DNA of 64,000 nt from Bordetella petrii. Lineage in GTDB: Bacteria; Pseudomonadota; Gammaproteobacteria; Burkholderiales; Burkholderiaceae_B. The DNA lies in assembly GCF_000067205.1 (NCBI RefSeq), contig NC_010170.1, positions 1,922,001-1,986,000 on the forward strand, in the 5' to 3' direction. The notes below the pieces were generated by a model, which did not search any database, was not told the DNA's origin, and worked only from the letters and a program-made list of their open reading frames with translations. The position numbers and the translations under genes were made by a program. Below are positions 1 to 8,394 of the stretch, piece after piece; the first letter of the stretch is position 1; every line of letters begins with the position of its first letter.

Positions 1-248
1 GCGCCGACGTGCGCGAGGCGTTCGCGGCCGATGGCCCCGAGGCCCTGTCCCATTTCGCGCCGCGCCCCGGCCTGGACGGCAAATGGCTGGCCAACCTGCC
101 GGCCCTGGCCCTGCTGCGCCTGCGGCGCGCCGGCGTGGCGGATGCGCAGGCCTGCGGGCTGTGCACCGTGTCCGACCCGGCGCGTTTTTTCTCGTACCGG
201 CGCGACGGCGTCACAGGCCGCATGGCCCTGCTGGCTTGGCGCGAATAG
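1..248 (+). CDS. pgeF: Peptidoglycan editing factor PgeF (YfiH family), C-terminal part
   Basis: This is the last ~82 codons of a gene that begins before the window, read in the frame starting at base 3. The C-terminal block CTVSDPARFFSYRRDG followed by TGRMALLAW matches the conserved end of the YfiH/PgeF (DUF152, 'multicopper polyphenol oxidase') family, which contains a metal-binding Cys/His site and edits peptidoglycan precursors carrying L-Ser in place of L-Ala. The N-terminal two thirds, including the first metal ligands, lie outside the window. It runs in the same direction as phaC but is separated from it by about 180 bases containing a possible promoter. Confidence 0.85.
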   Translation, partial: ADVREAFAADGPEALSHFAPRPGLDGKWLANLPALALLRLRRAGVADAQACGLCTVSDPARFFSYRRDGVTGRMALLAWRE

Positions 249-301
249 GGGCATTGCGCCGCGCCGCGGCATCGGCCCGCCGGCGTTGCGGCGCGCCGCC
301 T

Positions 302-351
302 GGGTATCCTTGTATACCCGCATTGACAGCCCCTATGTCGCCATGCAACAT
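302..351 (+). promoter_or_regulatory. Candidate phaC promoter with upstream inverted repeat
   Basis: An inverted repeat GGGTAT/ATACCC (302-319) lies directly upstream of a perfect -35 hexamer TTGACA (323-328). The matching -10 at 17 bases (CAACAT, 346-351) is poor, so an activator bound at the repeat or another -10 is possible. The position, 80-110 bases before phaC, fits a phaC promoter. Seen by eye only. Confidence 0.3.
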
Positions 352-429
352 CGGGCTGTCCGCGCAGTGATCAACGCCGGGTCCGAGCTCGCAGTCGTTG
401 CCCGCACCCGACCATAATATGGTGTCGAA

Positions 430-2052
430 GTGACCGCCCCTTCTTCTTCTGCATGGCCCGTTCCGGTCAGCGTGGCGCCGGACGTCCTGGCAGACATCCA
501 GGCCGAGTTCTCGCGTGACTGGCTGCGTGTCTGCGATGAATCCCGGCGCGGCGTGCTGGCTCCGCCCGCCGACCGGCGCTTTCGCAGCCAGGCCTGGGCA
601 GCCAGCGGCCAGCATATGTTGCTGGCGCATGCCTACCTGTTGTCGGCCCGCGCGCTGTCGCGCATGGTCGATGCCGCCCAAGTGGGGGAGGCGCTGCGCA
701 ACCGGCTGCGGTTTTCCATCATGCAATGGGTCGACGCGCTGGCGCCGTCGAACTTCCTGGCGTTCAATCCCGATGCCCAGCAGGCCATCATCGACACCGC
801 CGGGCGCGCGCTCAGCGATGGCCTGGCCAACCTGGTCAACGATTTGCGCAAGGGGCGCATCACTCAGACCGACGAAAGCCAGTTCGAGATCGGCCGCAAT
901 GTGGCCACCACGCCCGGGCAGGTGGTGTTCCAGAACCCGCTGTTCCAGCTGATCCAGTACACGCCGCAAACCGATACCGTGTACGAGCGTCCGCTGGTGA
1001 TCGTGCCTCCCAATATCAACAAGTTCTACATCCTGGATCTGCAGCCGGCCAATTCGCTGGTGCGCTACGCGGTGGAACAGGGCCATACGGTGTTCATGGT
1101 GTCGTGGCGCAACCCGCTCGCCTCCGATACCGACGGCACCGATGCCGCGACCTGGTCGCAATACCTGGACGATGCCGTCCTGAAGGCGCTCGAGGTCGCC
1201 AGCGACATCTCGGGCCAGCCGCAGGTCAACGCGCTGGGTTTCTGCGTGGGCGGCACCATGCTGGCCTCGGCCCTGGCGCTTGCGCAGGCGCGCGGCCAGC
1301 GGCCGGCGGCATCGCTTACGCTGCTGACGGTGCTGCTCGATTTCCACGATACCGGCGTGCTGCAGGTATTCGTCGACGAGGCCCACGCCCTGATGCGCGA
1401 CCGCCAGCTGGGGCAGGGCGGGTTGATGCCGGCGCGCGACCTGGCCACCACGTTCTCGTTCCTGCGGCCCAACGAACTGGTCTGGAACTACGTTGTGGGC
1501 AACTACCTGAAGGGCCAGACGCCGCCGGCCTTCGACCTGCTCTTCTGGAACGGCGACAGCACCAACCTGCCGGGGCCGTTCTTCACCTGGTATTTCCGCA
1601 ATACCTATCTCGAAAACAATCTCAAGGTGCCGGGGCGCGCGCAGGCGGCGGGCCTGGGGCTGGATCTCACCCGCCTGGACATGCCCGCGTACCTGTACGG
1701 TTCGCGCGAGGATCACATCGTGCCCTGGACATCGGCCTATGCGTCCACACAACTGCTGCGCGGGCCGCAGCGATTCGTGCTGGGGGCTTCGGGGCACATT
1801 GCCGGCGTCATCAATCCGCCCGCGGCCGGCAAGCGCAGCTATTGGGCCAGCGATGCCGCCGCGCTGCCGGGCGATCCGGGCGCGTGGCTGGCGCAGGCGC
1901 AAGAACACCCGGGCAGCTGGTGGCCCGATTGGGCCGGCTGGCTGGCCGGGCATGCGGGCGCGCGTCGCAAGGCGCCCCGCCGCGCCGGCAATGCGCGCTA
2001 TCGCCCGCTCGAGCCGGCGCCAGGAAGTTACGTGAAAGTCAGGGCAACGTGA
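430..2052 (+). CDS. phaC: Class I poly(3-hydroxyalkanoate) synthase PhaC
   Basis: 540 aa cytoplasmic enzyme that polymerises 3-hydroxyacyl-CoA into polyhydroxybutyrate on the granule surface. The alpha/beta-hydrolase core carries the lipase-like box GFCVGG with catalytic Cys272, Asp428 in GSREDHIVPW and His456 in GASGHIAG, the expected triad of class I synthases; the length is near the family norm (about 560-590). The GTG at 430 is the first possible start because an in-frame stop lies at 415-417. No Shine-Dalgarno is visible, and a 4-codon ORF (ATG 419, TGA 431-433) overlaps the GTG, which could couple translation. phaB and phaR follow; no phaA thiolase is present in the window. Confidence 0.95.
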   Translation: MTAPSSSAWPVPVSVAPDVLADIQAEFSRDWLRVCDESRRGVLAPPADRRFRSQAWAASGQHMLLAHAYLLSARALSRMVDAAQVGEALRNRLRFSIMQWVDALAPSNFLAFNPDAQQAIIDTAGRALSDGLANLVNDLRKGRITQTDESQFEIGRNVATTPGQVVFQNPLFQLIQYTPQTDTVYERPLVIVPPNINKFYILDLQPANSLVRYAVEQGHTVFMVSWRNPLASDTDGTDAATWSQYLDDAVLKALEVASDISGQPQVNALGFCVGGTMLASALALAQARGQRPAASLTLLTVLLDFHDTGVLQVFVDEAHALMRDRQLGQGGLMPARDLATTFSFLRPNELVWNYVVGNYLKGQTPPAFDLLFWNGDSTNLPGPFFTWYFRNTYLENNLKVPGRAQAAGLGLDLTRLDMPAYLYGSREDHIVPWTSAYASTQLLRGPQRFVLGASGHIAGVINPPAAGKRSYWASDAAALPGDPGAWLAQAQEHPGSWWPDWAGWLAGHAGARRKAPRRAGNARYRPLEPAPGSYVKVRAT

Positions 2053-2124
2053 GCGGCCCGCAGGGCATTACGCAGTCAGGCTGCATGCAGTTATTTAGGC
2101 GCCCAGCGCGCAGGAGGAAGGGAC

Positions 2125-2862
2125 ATGAGCGGGAAACTGGCATACGTTACGGGCGGAATGGGCGGCATCGGCACGGCGATCTGCCGCCGGCTCGCCAAAG
2201 ACGGTTTTCGCGTGGTGGCCGGCTGCGGTCCCAGCCGCAATTACCAGCAATGGATCGACGAGCAGGCGGCGCAGGGCTACACCTTCTATGCCTCGGTGGG
2301 CAATGTGTCCGACTGGGATTCCACCGTGGCGGCGTTCGAGCGCGTTTCTCGCGACCTGGGCCCGGTCGACGTGCTGGTCAACAATGCCGGCATTACGCGC
2401 GACGGGCTGTTCCGCAAGATGTCGGCCGATGACTGGCGCGCGGTCATCGACACCAACCTGAACAGCCTGTTCAACGTGACCAAGCAGGTCATCGACGGCA
2501 TGGTCGAGCGCCAGTGGGGCCGCATCGTCAACATCAGCTCGGTCAACGGGCAGAAGGGCCAGTTCGGGCAAACCAACTATTCCACCGCCAAGGCCGGCAT
2601 CCATGGCTTCACCATGGCGCTGGCGCAAGAGGTGGCTAGCAAGGGGGTCACGGTGAACACCGTGTCGCCCGGCTATATCGGCACCGACATGGTGCGAGCC
2701 ATCCGGCCCGACGTGCTGGAAAAAATCGTCGCCACGATTCCGGTGCGCCGCCTGGGTACGCCGGAAGAAATCGCCTCGATTACCTCGTGGCTCGCTTCGG
2801 ATGAATCGGGCTTTGCCACCGGCGCCGATTTTTCGCTCAACGGCGGCCTGCACATGGGCTGA
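2125..2862 (+). CDS. phaB: Acetoacetyl-CoA reductase PhaB
   Basis: 245 aa short-chain dehydrogenase that reduces acetoacetyl-CoA to (R)-3-hydroxybutyryl-CoA with NADPH, supplying the substrate of PhaC. The N-terminal Rossmann motif TGGMGGIG (residues 9-16), the NNAG motif (86-89), Ser139 and the YSTAK catalytic pair Tyr152/Lys156 are all present. Length matches PhaB of Cupriavidus (about 246). A strong ribosome site (AGGAGGAAGG) sits just before the ATG. It follows phaC by 72 bases with no evident terminator, so the two are probably cotranscribed. Confidence 0.95.
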   Translation: MSGKLAYVTGGMGGIGTAICRRLAKDGFRVVAGCGPSRNYQQWIDEQAAQGYTFYASVGNVSDWDSTVAAFERVSRDLGPVDVLVNNAGITRDGLFRKMSADDWRAVIDTNLNSLFNVTKQVIDGMVERQWGRIVNISSVNGQKGQFGQTNYSTAKAGIHGFTMALAQEVASKGVTVNTVSPGYIGTDMVRAIRPDVLEKIVATIPVRRLGTPEEIASITSWLASDESGFATGADFSLNGGLHMG

Positions 2863-2931
2863 TTCTGCAACTGGCCGGGAAGGCGCCAGGCAGTCTTTCC
2901 GGCTTACACTTGGAATACTTCAAAGTTAAAA

Positions 2932-2946
2932 GAGATCGCCGATCTC
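2932..2946. promoter_or_regulatory. Inverted repeat before phaR (possible operator)
   Basis: Perfect 6+6 inverted repeat GAGATC-gcc-GATCTC ending 12 bases before the phaR ATG. PhaR proteins often repress their own gene, so an operator is plausible, but the known PhaR sites in other species are different (CTGC/GCAG type) and this assignment is inference. Confidence 0.25.
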
Positions 2947-2958
2947 GGGGACAACCTA

Positions 2959-3525
2959 ATGACGCAAGCACAACCCGGCGCCAGCCTACGCCTGATCAAA
3001 AAGTACCCCAATCGCCGTCTGTACGATACGCAGACCAGCACGTACATCACCCTGGCCGACGTCAAGCAGCTGGTGCTGGCCAGCGAAGAGTTCCAGGTGG
3101 TCGACGCCAAGAGCGGCGACGACCTGACCCGCAGCATCCTGCTGCAGATCATTCTTGAAGAAGAAAGCGGCGGCATGCCCATGTTCTCGTCGAACATGCT
3201 GTCGCAGATCATCCGCTTCTACGGCCATGCCATGCAGGGGATCATGGGCTCGTACCTGGAAAAGAACATCCAGGCCTTCATGGAAATCCAGCAGCGCATG
3301 GCCGAGCAGTCGAAAGGACTGTATGGCAGCCAGTTCGGCCCCGAGGCCTGGGCGCAGTTCATGAACGTGCAGACCCCCATGCTGCAGAACATGATGAACA
3401 ACTACATCGACCAGAGCAAAAACCTGTTCGTGCAGATGCAAGACCAGATGCAGGACCAGACTCGCGCCATGTTCTCGTCCTTCCCGTTCACGCCGGGCGG
3501 CGGCGCACAAGGCGGCCGCAAATAG
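2959..3525 (+). CDS. phaR: Polyhydroxyalkanoate synthesis repressor PhaR
   Basis: 188 aa DNA- and PHB-binding regulator. The N-terminal PHB/PHA accumulation regulator domain contains the hallmark IKKYPNRRLYDT (residues 13-24) and the following STYITL strand; the rest is helical, Gln/Met-rich (MQDQMQDQ near residues 162-169), and ends in a short Gly-rich tail. In Cupriavidus and Paracoccus PhaR represses phasin synthesis and its own gene until PHB binds it. Downstream of phaB by 96 bases and likely transcribed from its own promoter as well. Confidence 0.95.
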   Translation: MTQAQPGASLRLIKKYPNRRLYDTQTSTYITLADVKQLVLASEEFQVVDAKSGDDLTRSILLQIILEEESGGMPMFSSNMLSQIIRFYGHAMQGIMGSYLEKNIQAFMEIQQRMAEQSKGLYGSQFGPEAWAQFMNVQTPMLQNMMNNYIDQSKNLFVQMQDQMQDQTRAMFSSFPFTPGGGAQGGRK

Positions 3526-3576
3526 CGGGGGGCGGAGCCGGACGGGAATTAGTGCGGCTTGCGATATGTCAGGAAA

Positions 3577-3617
3577 TTGTCAGGACGTTCACGATACAGT
3601 AATGAAAACGGTTCTTG
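3577..3617 (+). promoter_or_regulatory. Candidate ftrABCD promoter with weak Fur-like site
   Basis: TTGTCA (3577-3582) and TAATGA (3600-3605) are spaced by 17 bases. A loose 7-1-7 dyad TGAAAAC-g-GTTCTTG (3603-3617) overlaps the -10 region, where a Fur box would be expected since ftrABCD is reported to be iron-regulated in Bordetella. The dyad keeps only part of the Fur consensus, so the call is tentative. Confidence 0.28.
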
Positions 3618-3664
3618 TTTAAACCCGGAACCGCTTTCCCCATCCTGTTATCGAGGCTCCGCAT

Positions 3665-4201
3665 ATGTTGAAAAAAGTCTTGGCGCTGGCAGTTGGCCTG
3701 GCGTTGTCGGGCAGCGCCCTGGCGGTCGAATACCCTATCGGCGAGCCGGTGCAGAAGGGGGGCATGGAAATCGGCGCGGTCTATCTGCAGCCCATTGAAA
3801 TGGACCCGCCGGGCATGATGCGCCCCGCCCAAGACTCCGACGTGCACCTCGAGGCCGACATTCACGCCACGGCCGACAACAAAACCGGGTTCCCCGAAGG
3901 CGAATGGGTGCCGTACCTGGTCGTGAAGTTCGAAATCCAGAAGGTCGGCAGCCAGAACGTCCAGAAAGGCACGTTCATGCCCATGGTGGCTAACGACGGC
4001 CCGCACTACGGCGACAACGTCAAGCTCGAAGGCCCCGGCAAGTACAAGCTGAAGTACACCGTCATGCCGCCCTCGGCCAACAAGATGAGCCACTTCGGCC
4101 GCCATATCGACAAAGAAACCGGCGTTGGACCGTGGTTCGAACCCTTCGAGCTCGACTACGAATTCGTCTACGCCGGCACGGGCAAGAAGGGCGGGTATTG
4201 A
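3665..4201 (+). CDS. ftrA: Periplasmic iron-binding protein FtrA (P19/Tpd family)
   Basis: 178 aa with a clear Sec signal peptide (KKVLALAVGLALSGSALA, cleavage near residue 20). The mature protein has the P19 fold signature: metal-binding His and Met positions in DVHLEADIHA, the HYGDNV motif and MSHFGRHIDKETGVGPWF. P19 homologues bind Cu2+/Fe2+ in the periplasm and feed an Ftr1-type permease. It is the first gene of a four-gene unit (FtrA, cupredoxin, Ftr1 permease, ferredoxin) matching FtrABCD described for Bordetella and Brucella ferrous-iron uptake. Confidence 0.9.
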   Translation: MLKKVLALAVGLALSGSALAVEYPIGEPVQKGGMEIGAVYLQPIEMDPPGMMRPAQDSDVHLEADIHATADNKTGFPEGEWVPYLVVKFEIQKVGSQNVQKGTFMPMVANDGPHYGDNVKLEGPGKYKLKYTVMPPSANKMSHFGRHIDKETGVGPWFEPFELDYEFVYAGTGKKGGY

Positions 4202-4203
4202 TC

Positions 4204-4557
4204 GTGCGCCGCCATGTTGCCTGGCTGGCCGCGCTGGCACTGTGCGTCGGCCTGTCGGCCGCGCTGCCGGGCGTGGCCCGCGCCGAGCTGCCCACTTTCA
4301 AGCTTACCTTCAAGCCCGACGGCACTTTCGAGCCGGCGCGCCTGGAAGTGCCGGCTGGCCGCTTCAAGATCGAGCTGGTCAACGAAAGCAACGAGCCGGT
4401 CGAATTCGAGAGCATTCCCTTGCGCAAGGAAAAAGTGATGGGCCCTGGCGTCAAGTCGTTCGTGGTGATCACCATTTCGCGGCCGGGCGAGTATCCCTTC
4501 TTCGACGATTTCCACCAGGACGTGCGCGGCACGCTGGTGGTGCTTCCCAAAGACTGA
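4204..4557 (+). CDS. ftrB: Cupredoxin-domain protein FtrB
   Basis: 117 aa; GTG start at 4204, two bases after the ftrA stop, which places an Ala-rich signal peptide (ends VARA) at the N terminus. The mature part is a small cupredoxin-like beta sandwich: FKLTFKPDGTFEPARLEVPA at the start and PGEYPFFDDFHQDVRGTL at the end, the family's metal-proximal region. It is thought to oxidise Fe(II) to Fe(III) for the permease FtrC. A longer reading from 4132 would overlap ftrA and lose the signal peptide, so I reject it. Confidence 0.88.
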   Translation: MRRHVAWLAALALCVGLSAALPGVARAELPTFKLTFKPDGTFEPARLEVPAGRFKIELVNESNEPVEFESIPLRKEKVMGPGVKSFVVITISRPGEYPFFDDFHQDVRGTLVVLPKD

Positions 4558-4570
4558 TCCGGCGGTAGTC

Positions 4571-5407
4571 ATGGAACAGGTACTTTTCATTGTCTGGCGC
4601 GAAAGCGTCGAAGCGCTGCTGATCGTCGGCATCCTGTTTTCGTGGCTGCGCGCCAGCCCCGCGGGTCGCCGCGGGCTGCCCTATCTGTGGGGCGGCGTGG
4701 CGGCCGGGCTGGCGCTGGCCGTGGCCTTGGCGCTGGTGCTGCTGGGCGTGTCGTCGTGGCTTAGCGACGAGGGGCAGGAATGGTTCCAGGCGGGCATGTC
4801 GCTCGCGGCCTGCGCGCTGGTGGTGCAGATGGTCGTCTGGATGAAAAAGCATGGCCGCACGCTGAAAGGCGAGCTCGAATCCGGGGCCAGCGTCTCGCTG
4901 GCTCAGAATAACTGGTGGGGCCTGCTGGTGCTGGTCATGATCGCCGTGGCGCGCGAAGGCAGCGAAACCGTGGTGTTCCTGTATGGCATTCTGGCGGCCG
5001 GGCAGGGCGGCGACACGGGTATGCTGGCGCTGGCCGGCGTGGCCGGCTTCGCCATCGCGCTGCTGACTTTCTGGCTGCTGCAGCTGGGCGGCAAGCTTAT
5101 CACCTGGCGGCGCTTTTTCCGCCTGACTGAAATCCTGCTGCTGTTGCTGGCCGGCTCCCTGCTGATGGGTGGCCTCGACCGCCTGATATCGCTGGGCGAG
5201 CTGCCCACGCTGGTCGACCCGGTGTGGGATAGTTCCTGGCTGCTCGACGACAGCAGCGGCCTGGGTAAAGTGCTGGCCGATTTTGCCGGTTATCGCGCCT
5301 ACCCCGCCTTGACCTCGGTATTGTTGTGGCTGGCCTATTGGGTAGTAGTATGGGCGCTGCTGCGCCGGGCGGGCCGGCGGCCGGCCCGGGCCACAGCACC
5401 CGCATGA
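4571..5407 (+). CDS. ftrC: High-affinity iron permease FtrC (Ftr1/EfeU family)
   Basis: 278 aa inner-membrane permease with about seven hydrophobic segments. It carries the two REXXE iron-translocation motifs typical of Ftr1: RESVE at residues 10-14 and REGSE at 128-132. Lies 13 bases after ftrB. In the FtrABCD model it moves Fe(III), produced from Fe(II) by FtrB, into the cytoplasm. The 3' end is followed by 56 bases before ftrD. Confidence 0.92.
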   Translation: MEQVLFIVWRESVEALLIVGILFSWLRASPAGRRGLPYLWGGVAAGLALAVALALVLLGVSSWLSDEGQEWFQAGMSLAACALVVQMVVWMKKHGRTLKGELESGASVSLAQNNWWGLLVLVMIAVAREGSETVVFLYGILAAGQGGDTGMLALAGVAGFAIALLTFWLLQLGGKLITWRRFFRLTEILLLLLAGSLLMGGLDRLISLGELPTLVDPVWDSSWLLDDSSGLGKVLADFAGYRAYPALTSVLLWLAYWVVVWALLRRAGRRPARATAPA

Positions 5408-5463
5408 AGCAGTTGCCTGACCGGCCGGCGATTTTGCCGGCCATTGCATTTGAAGGTTGATCC

Positions 5464-6843
5464 ATGGCAGCCGTACTCGGGCGTTCCGCCGCCCGCTTCG
5501 CCGATTTTCTGCGCGACCATGCTCCGCTGCTGCGCAAGCTGCAGTGGTGCGTAGTCTGTGTCTACGCGTTCCTGCTGATCGTGCCGGCGCTGCTGCCGTT
5601 GCCCGACAACGCCGCTTCGGTATTCAACAACCTGACCATCGTCGCGCAGTTCGCGTTCTGGGGCGTGTGGTGGCCGTTCGTGCTGGTGTCCATTCCGTTG
5701 CTGGGCCGCGCCTGGTGCGGCTGGCTGTGCCCCGAGGGCATGCTGACCGAATGGGCCAGCGAACGCGGGCAGGGCCGCTCCATTCCTAAATGGATGCGCT
5801 GGGGCGGTTGGCCGTTCGTGGCCTTTGCGCTGACCACCATCTACGGCCAGCTGGTCAGTGTGTACCAATATCCGCTGGCGGTGCTCGCGGTGCTGGGCGG
5901 CTCCACCATGGCCGCCATGGTGGTGGGCTGGCGGTATGGGCGCAGCAAGCGCGTGTGGTGCAAGTACCTGTGCCCGGTCAACGGCGTGTTCAACCTGCTG
6001 GCCAAGCTGGCGCCCTGGCACTTCAAGGTCGACGAAGAAGCCTGGCGGCATCCGGTCATCCGCATCGAGCCTGTCAATTGCGCGCCGCTGGTGCCGCTGC
6101 GCCACATGAAGGGCGCGGGCGACTGCCACGTGTGCGGCCGCTGCAGCGATTACCGCGGGGCCATCGCGCTGACGCCGCGTTCGCCCGAAGAGGAAATTGT
6201 GCACGTGGCCAGCGGCGACGCCTGGCAGACCGCGTTGATCTGCTTCGGACTGATGGGCATCGCCATCGGCGCATTCCTCTGGAGCGCCAGCCCCTGGTTC
6301 GTGACGGTCAAGCAGTGGGCGGCGACGTGGCTGGTCGAGCACGACATCCTGTGGCCGCTGATGGATAACGCGCCGTGGTTCATCCTGACCCACTACCCGG
6401 AAATGAACGACAGCTTTTCGTGGCTGGACGGCGCGGGCATCCTGCTGTTCGTGGTGGGTAGCACAGTGGTCGTGGGCGGTGCGGCCTTCGCGGCGCTATG
6501 GGCGGCCGATCTCGCCGCGCCGGCGCGCCTGCCGGGCGGACGTCTGGCAGGCCTGCACAAGCTGGCGCAGGCGCTGATCCCGGCGGCCGGCATAGGCGTG
6601 TTCCTGGGGCTTTCGGCCACCACCGTCTCCCTGTTGGGGCACGAAGGCGTGGAAACCGGCTGGGCCGACCCGGTGCGCTTCACGCTGCTGACGCTGGCCG
6701 TGGCCTGGTCGCTGCGGCTGGGCTGGCGCCTGCTGGCGCAGCGCACGGCAGCCTGGCCGCGCAAGCTGGCGGCATGGTTGCTGATGGCGGCCGGGCTGGT
6801 GCCGTTCTGCACGGCCTGGGTGTTGTTCTTCGCCGTCTGGTAG
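5464..6843 (+). CDS. ftrD: Membrane polyferredoxin FtrD (NosR/NapH-like)
   Basis: 459 aa polytopic membrane protein with Cys motifs of the 4Fe-4S NapH/CcoG type: WCGWLCPEG (residues ~81-89), CKYLCPV (~162-168) and CHVCGRCSDY (~222-231), flanked by about eight transmembrane helices. In FtrABCD it is proposed to accept the electron from FtrB after ferrous iron is oxidised. It closes the ftr operon; phzF-like follows 48 bases later and may be read through. Confidence 0.88.
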   Translation: MAAVLGRSAARFADFLRDHAPLLRKLQWCVVCVYAFLLIVPALLPLPDNAASVFNNLTIVAQFAFWGVWWPFVLVSIPLLGRAWCGWLCPEGMLTEWASERGQGRSIPKWMRWGGWPFVAFALTTIYGQLVSVYQYPLAVLAVLGGSTMAAMVVGWRYGRSKRVWCKYLCPVNGVFNLLAKLAPWHFKVDEEAWRHPVIRIEPVNCAPLVPLRHMKGAGDCHVCGRCSDYRGAIALTPRSPEEEIVHVASGDAWQTALICFGLMGIAIGAFLWSASPWFVTVKQWAATWLVEHDILWPLMDNAPWFILTHYPEMNDSFSWLDGAGILLFVVGSTVVVGGAAFAALWAADLAAPARLPGGRLAGLHKLAQALIPAAGIGVFLGLSATTVSLLGHEGVETGWADPVRFTLLTLAVAWSLRLGWRLLAQRTAAWPRKLAAWLLMAAGLVPFCTAWVLFFAVW

Positions 6844-6891
6844 CGGACGGCGCGCTATCATCGGCCTTTCGCCGATTGCCGTCGCGCCGCC

Positions 6892-7773
6892 ATGCACACT
6901 TACGCCTTTCGCCTGCTCAATGTCTTCGCCGACACCACCTTCGGCGGCAATCCACTGTGCGTGTTCGAAGATGCGCGCGGCCTGGACGACCAGGCCATGC
7001 TGGACCTGGCGCGGCAGTTCAACTTGTCTGAAACCACGTTCATCCTGCCCAGCGCGCAGGCCGACGCGCGAGTGCGCATTTTCACGCCGGGCTACGAAAT
7101 GCGCTTTGCCGGACACCCCACGCTGGGCACGGCTCACGTGGTGCGCGAGCTGGCCGCTGGCGGCGATGCGCTGACACTGGAATTCGCCGCCGGCATCGTG
7201 CCGGTGCAAGCAAGGGGCGACACCTGGACGCTTACCGCACCCGCCTCGGGCGCGCCCAAAACGGCAGCGCCGGCCCTGGCGGCCAGCGAGATCGCCGCGC
7301 AGTTGGGTCTGCACGTCGCCGACTTGCTCGATGCCCCGCTATGGGTCGACACCGGCGCCGACCAGTTGCTCGTGCCGCTGAAATCGGTCGACGCCGTGCA
7401 GCGCGCGCAGCCCGACAGCGGCCGCTTGCATCAGTGGCAGCCCAGCACCCTGGGACGCAAGACGGCCTACGTATTCGCTTTCGACCCCACGCCTGGGCGC
7501 GACGGCCGGCAGGTGGTACAAGCGCGGTATTTCTTCACGAAAGAGGGTGGGGGCGTGGCCGAAGATCCCGGCACCGGATCGGCCTGCGCCAACCTGGGCG
7601 GATGGCTGGTGGCGCGCGGCAAGCCACTGCCCGCACGCATCGAAGTGCGGCAGGGCCGTCAGGTGTCGCGGCCCTGCAGCTTGTACCTGGATGTGGCGCG
7701 CGACGGCGCCATCCAGGTCGGGGGGCGGGTGATCGAACTGGGTCGCGGCACGGTGCGCATTCCGCAAGCCTAG
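6892..7773 (+). CDS. PhzF-family isomerase
   Basis: 293 aa member of the PhzF/YddE superfamily with the two-lobed diaminopimelate-epimerase-like fold. Visible family blocks are the N-terminal DTTFGGNPLCVF, the catalytic-Glu block NLSETTF, FAGHPTLGTAH, and the C-terminal EDPGTGSACANLGGWL. The biological substrate of most family members outside phenazine producers is unknown, and no phenazine genes are nearby, so only the family is assigned. Same strand as ftrD. Confidence 0.88.
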   Translation: MHTYAFRLLNVFADTTFGGNPLCVFEDARGLDDQAMLDLARQFNLSETTFILPSAQADARVRIFTPGYEMRFAGHPTLGTAHVVRELAAGGDALTLEFAAGIVPVQARGDTWTLTAPASGAPKTAAPALAASEIAAQLGLHVADLLDAPLWVDTGADQLLVPLKSVDAVQRAQPDSGRLHQWQPSTLGRKTAYVFAFDPTPGRDGRQVVQARYFFTKEGGGVAEDPGTGSACANLGGWLVARGKPLPARIEVRQGRQVSRPCSLYLDVARDGAIQVGGRVIELGRGTVRIPQA

Positions 7774-7797
7774 AAGCCGCGCCGGACCCGGGGAAGA

Positions 7798-8139
7798 TCA
7801 GTTCGGCTTGGCCTTGGCCGGATCGACCTTGATGTCGTTCTGCACCTGCTTCACGCCTTCTACGTCGCGGGCCACGCGGGCGGCCTGCTCGACTTCGGCT
7901 TCGGTGCCGACGGCACCCGTCAGCGTGACGGTGCCCTCGGTGGTTTCGACGGCGATGTCCAGCGCGCTGAGCGTCTCATCGGCCACGAAGGCTGCCTTGA
8001 CCTTGGTGGTGATCATGGCGTCCGACGCATACTCGCCCATCGACTGCTTGGGCGCTTCGCCTTCGGCGGCTTGCGCCGTGGCGCCGACCACGGCGCCCGC
8101 GCCCAACAGGGCTGCAACGATCAGTTTGCGCGTTTGCAT
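7798..8139 (-). CDS. Periplasmic BON-domain protein
   Basis: 113 aa; start placed at 8139 because AAGGAG lies just upstream and the product then begins with a signal peptide (QTRKLIVAALLGAGAVVGATAQA). The mature protein has one BON domain: ITTKVKAAFVADETLSALDI ... VTLTGAVGTEAEVEQAARVARDVEGVKQVQNDI. Similar to OsmY/CsbD-associated stress proteins that protect the envelope. Last gene of a minus-strand trio with DUF1328 and CsbD. Confidence 0.88.
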   Translation of the reverse strand: MQTRKLIVAALLGAGAVVGATAQAAEGEAPKQSMGEYASDAMITTKVKAAFVADETLSALDIAVETTEGTVTLTGAVGTEAEVEQAARVARDVEGVKQVQNDIKVDPAKAKPN

Positions 8140-8199
8140 GATGTTCTCCTTATGTTGCGGGTTCGGAGGCGGCGCGGCCGGATGCCCGCCGCCCACGAC

Positions 8200-8364
8200 C
8201 TACTTCTTGCGGAATGCGCCACTCAGGATCGACAGCAGCGCCAGGATCAGGAACACAAAGAACAGGATCTTGGCGATGCCCGCGGCGCCGGCGGCAATGC
8301 CGCCGAAGCCGAGTACTGCGGCGATGATGGCGATGACGAAGAAAACAACGGCGTAATACAGCAT
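8200..8364 (-). CDS. Small DUF1328 membrane protein (YtjA-like)
   Basis: 54 aa, too short for usual ORF cut-offs. It starts MLYYAVVFFVIAIIAAVLGFG and has two hydrophobic helices separated by the Gly/Ala turn GGIAAGAAGIAK, ending in AFRKK. This is the DUF1328/YtjA family of tiny inner-membrane proteins often found beside CsbD and BON-domain genes and induced by stress. A purine-rich ribosome site (GAGGAGAACC) precedes the ATG. Function unknown. Confidence 0.88.
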   Translation of the reverse strand: MLYYAVVFFVIAIIAAVLGFGGIAAGAAGIAKILFFVFLILALLSILSGAFRKK

Positions 8365-8394
8365 GTGGGTTCTCCTCGAATCAAGAAAAAGGGA

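Noticed and set aside
211..1953. 580-aa minus-strand frame opposite phaC
   Set aside because: Shadow of phaC, composition typical of antisense frames in GC-rich DNA.
6892..7773. Phenazine biosynthesis gene
   Set aside because: PhzF-family isomerases are widespread; no other phz gene lies nearby, so only the family name is used.
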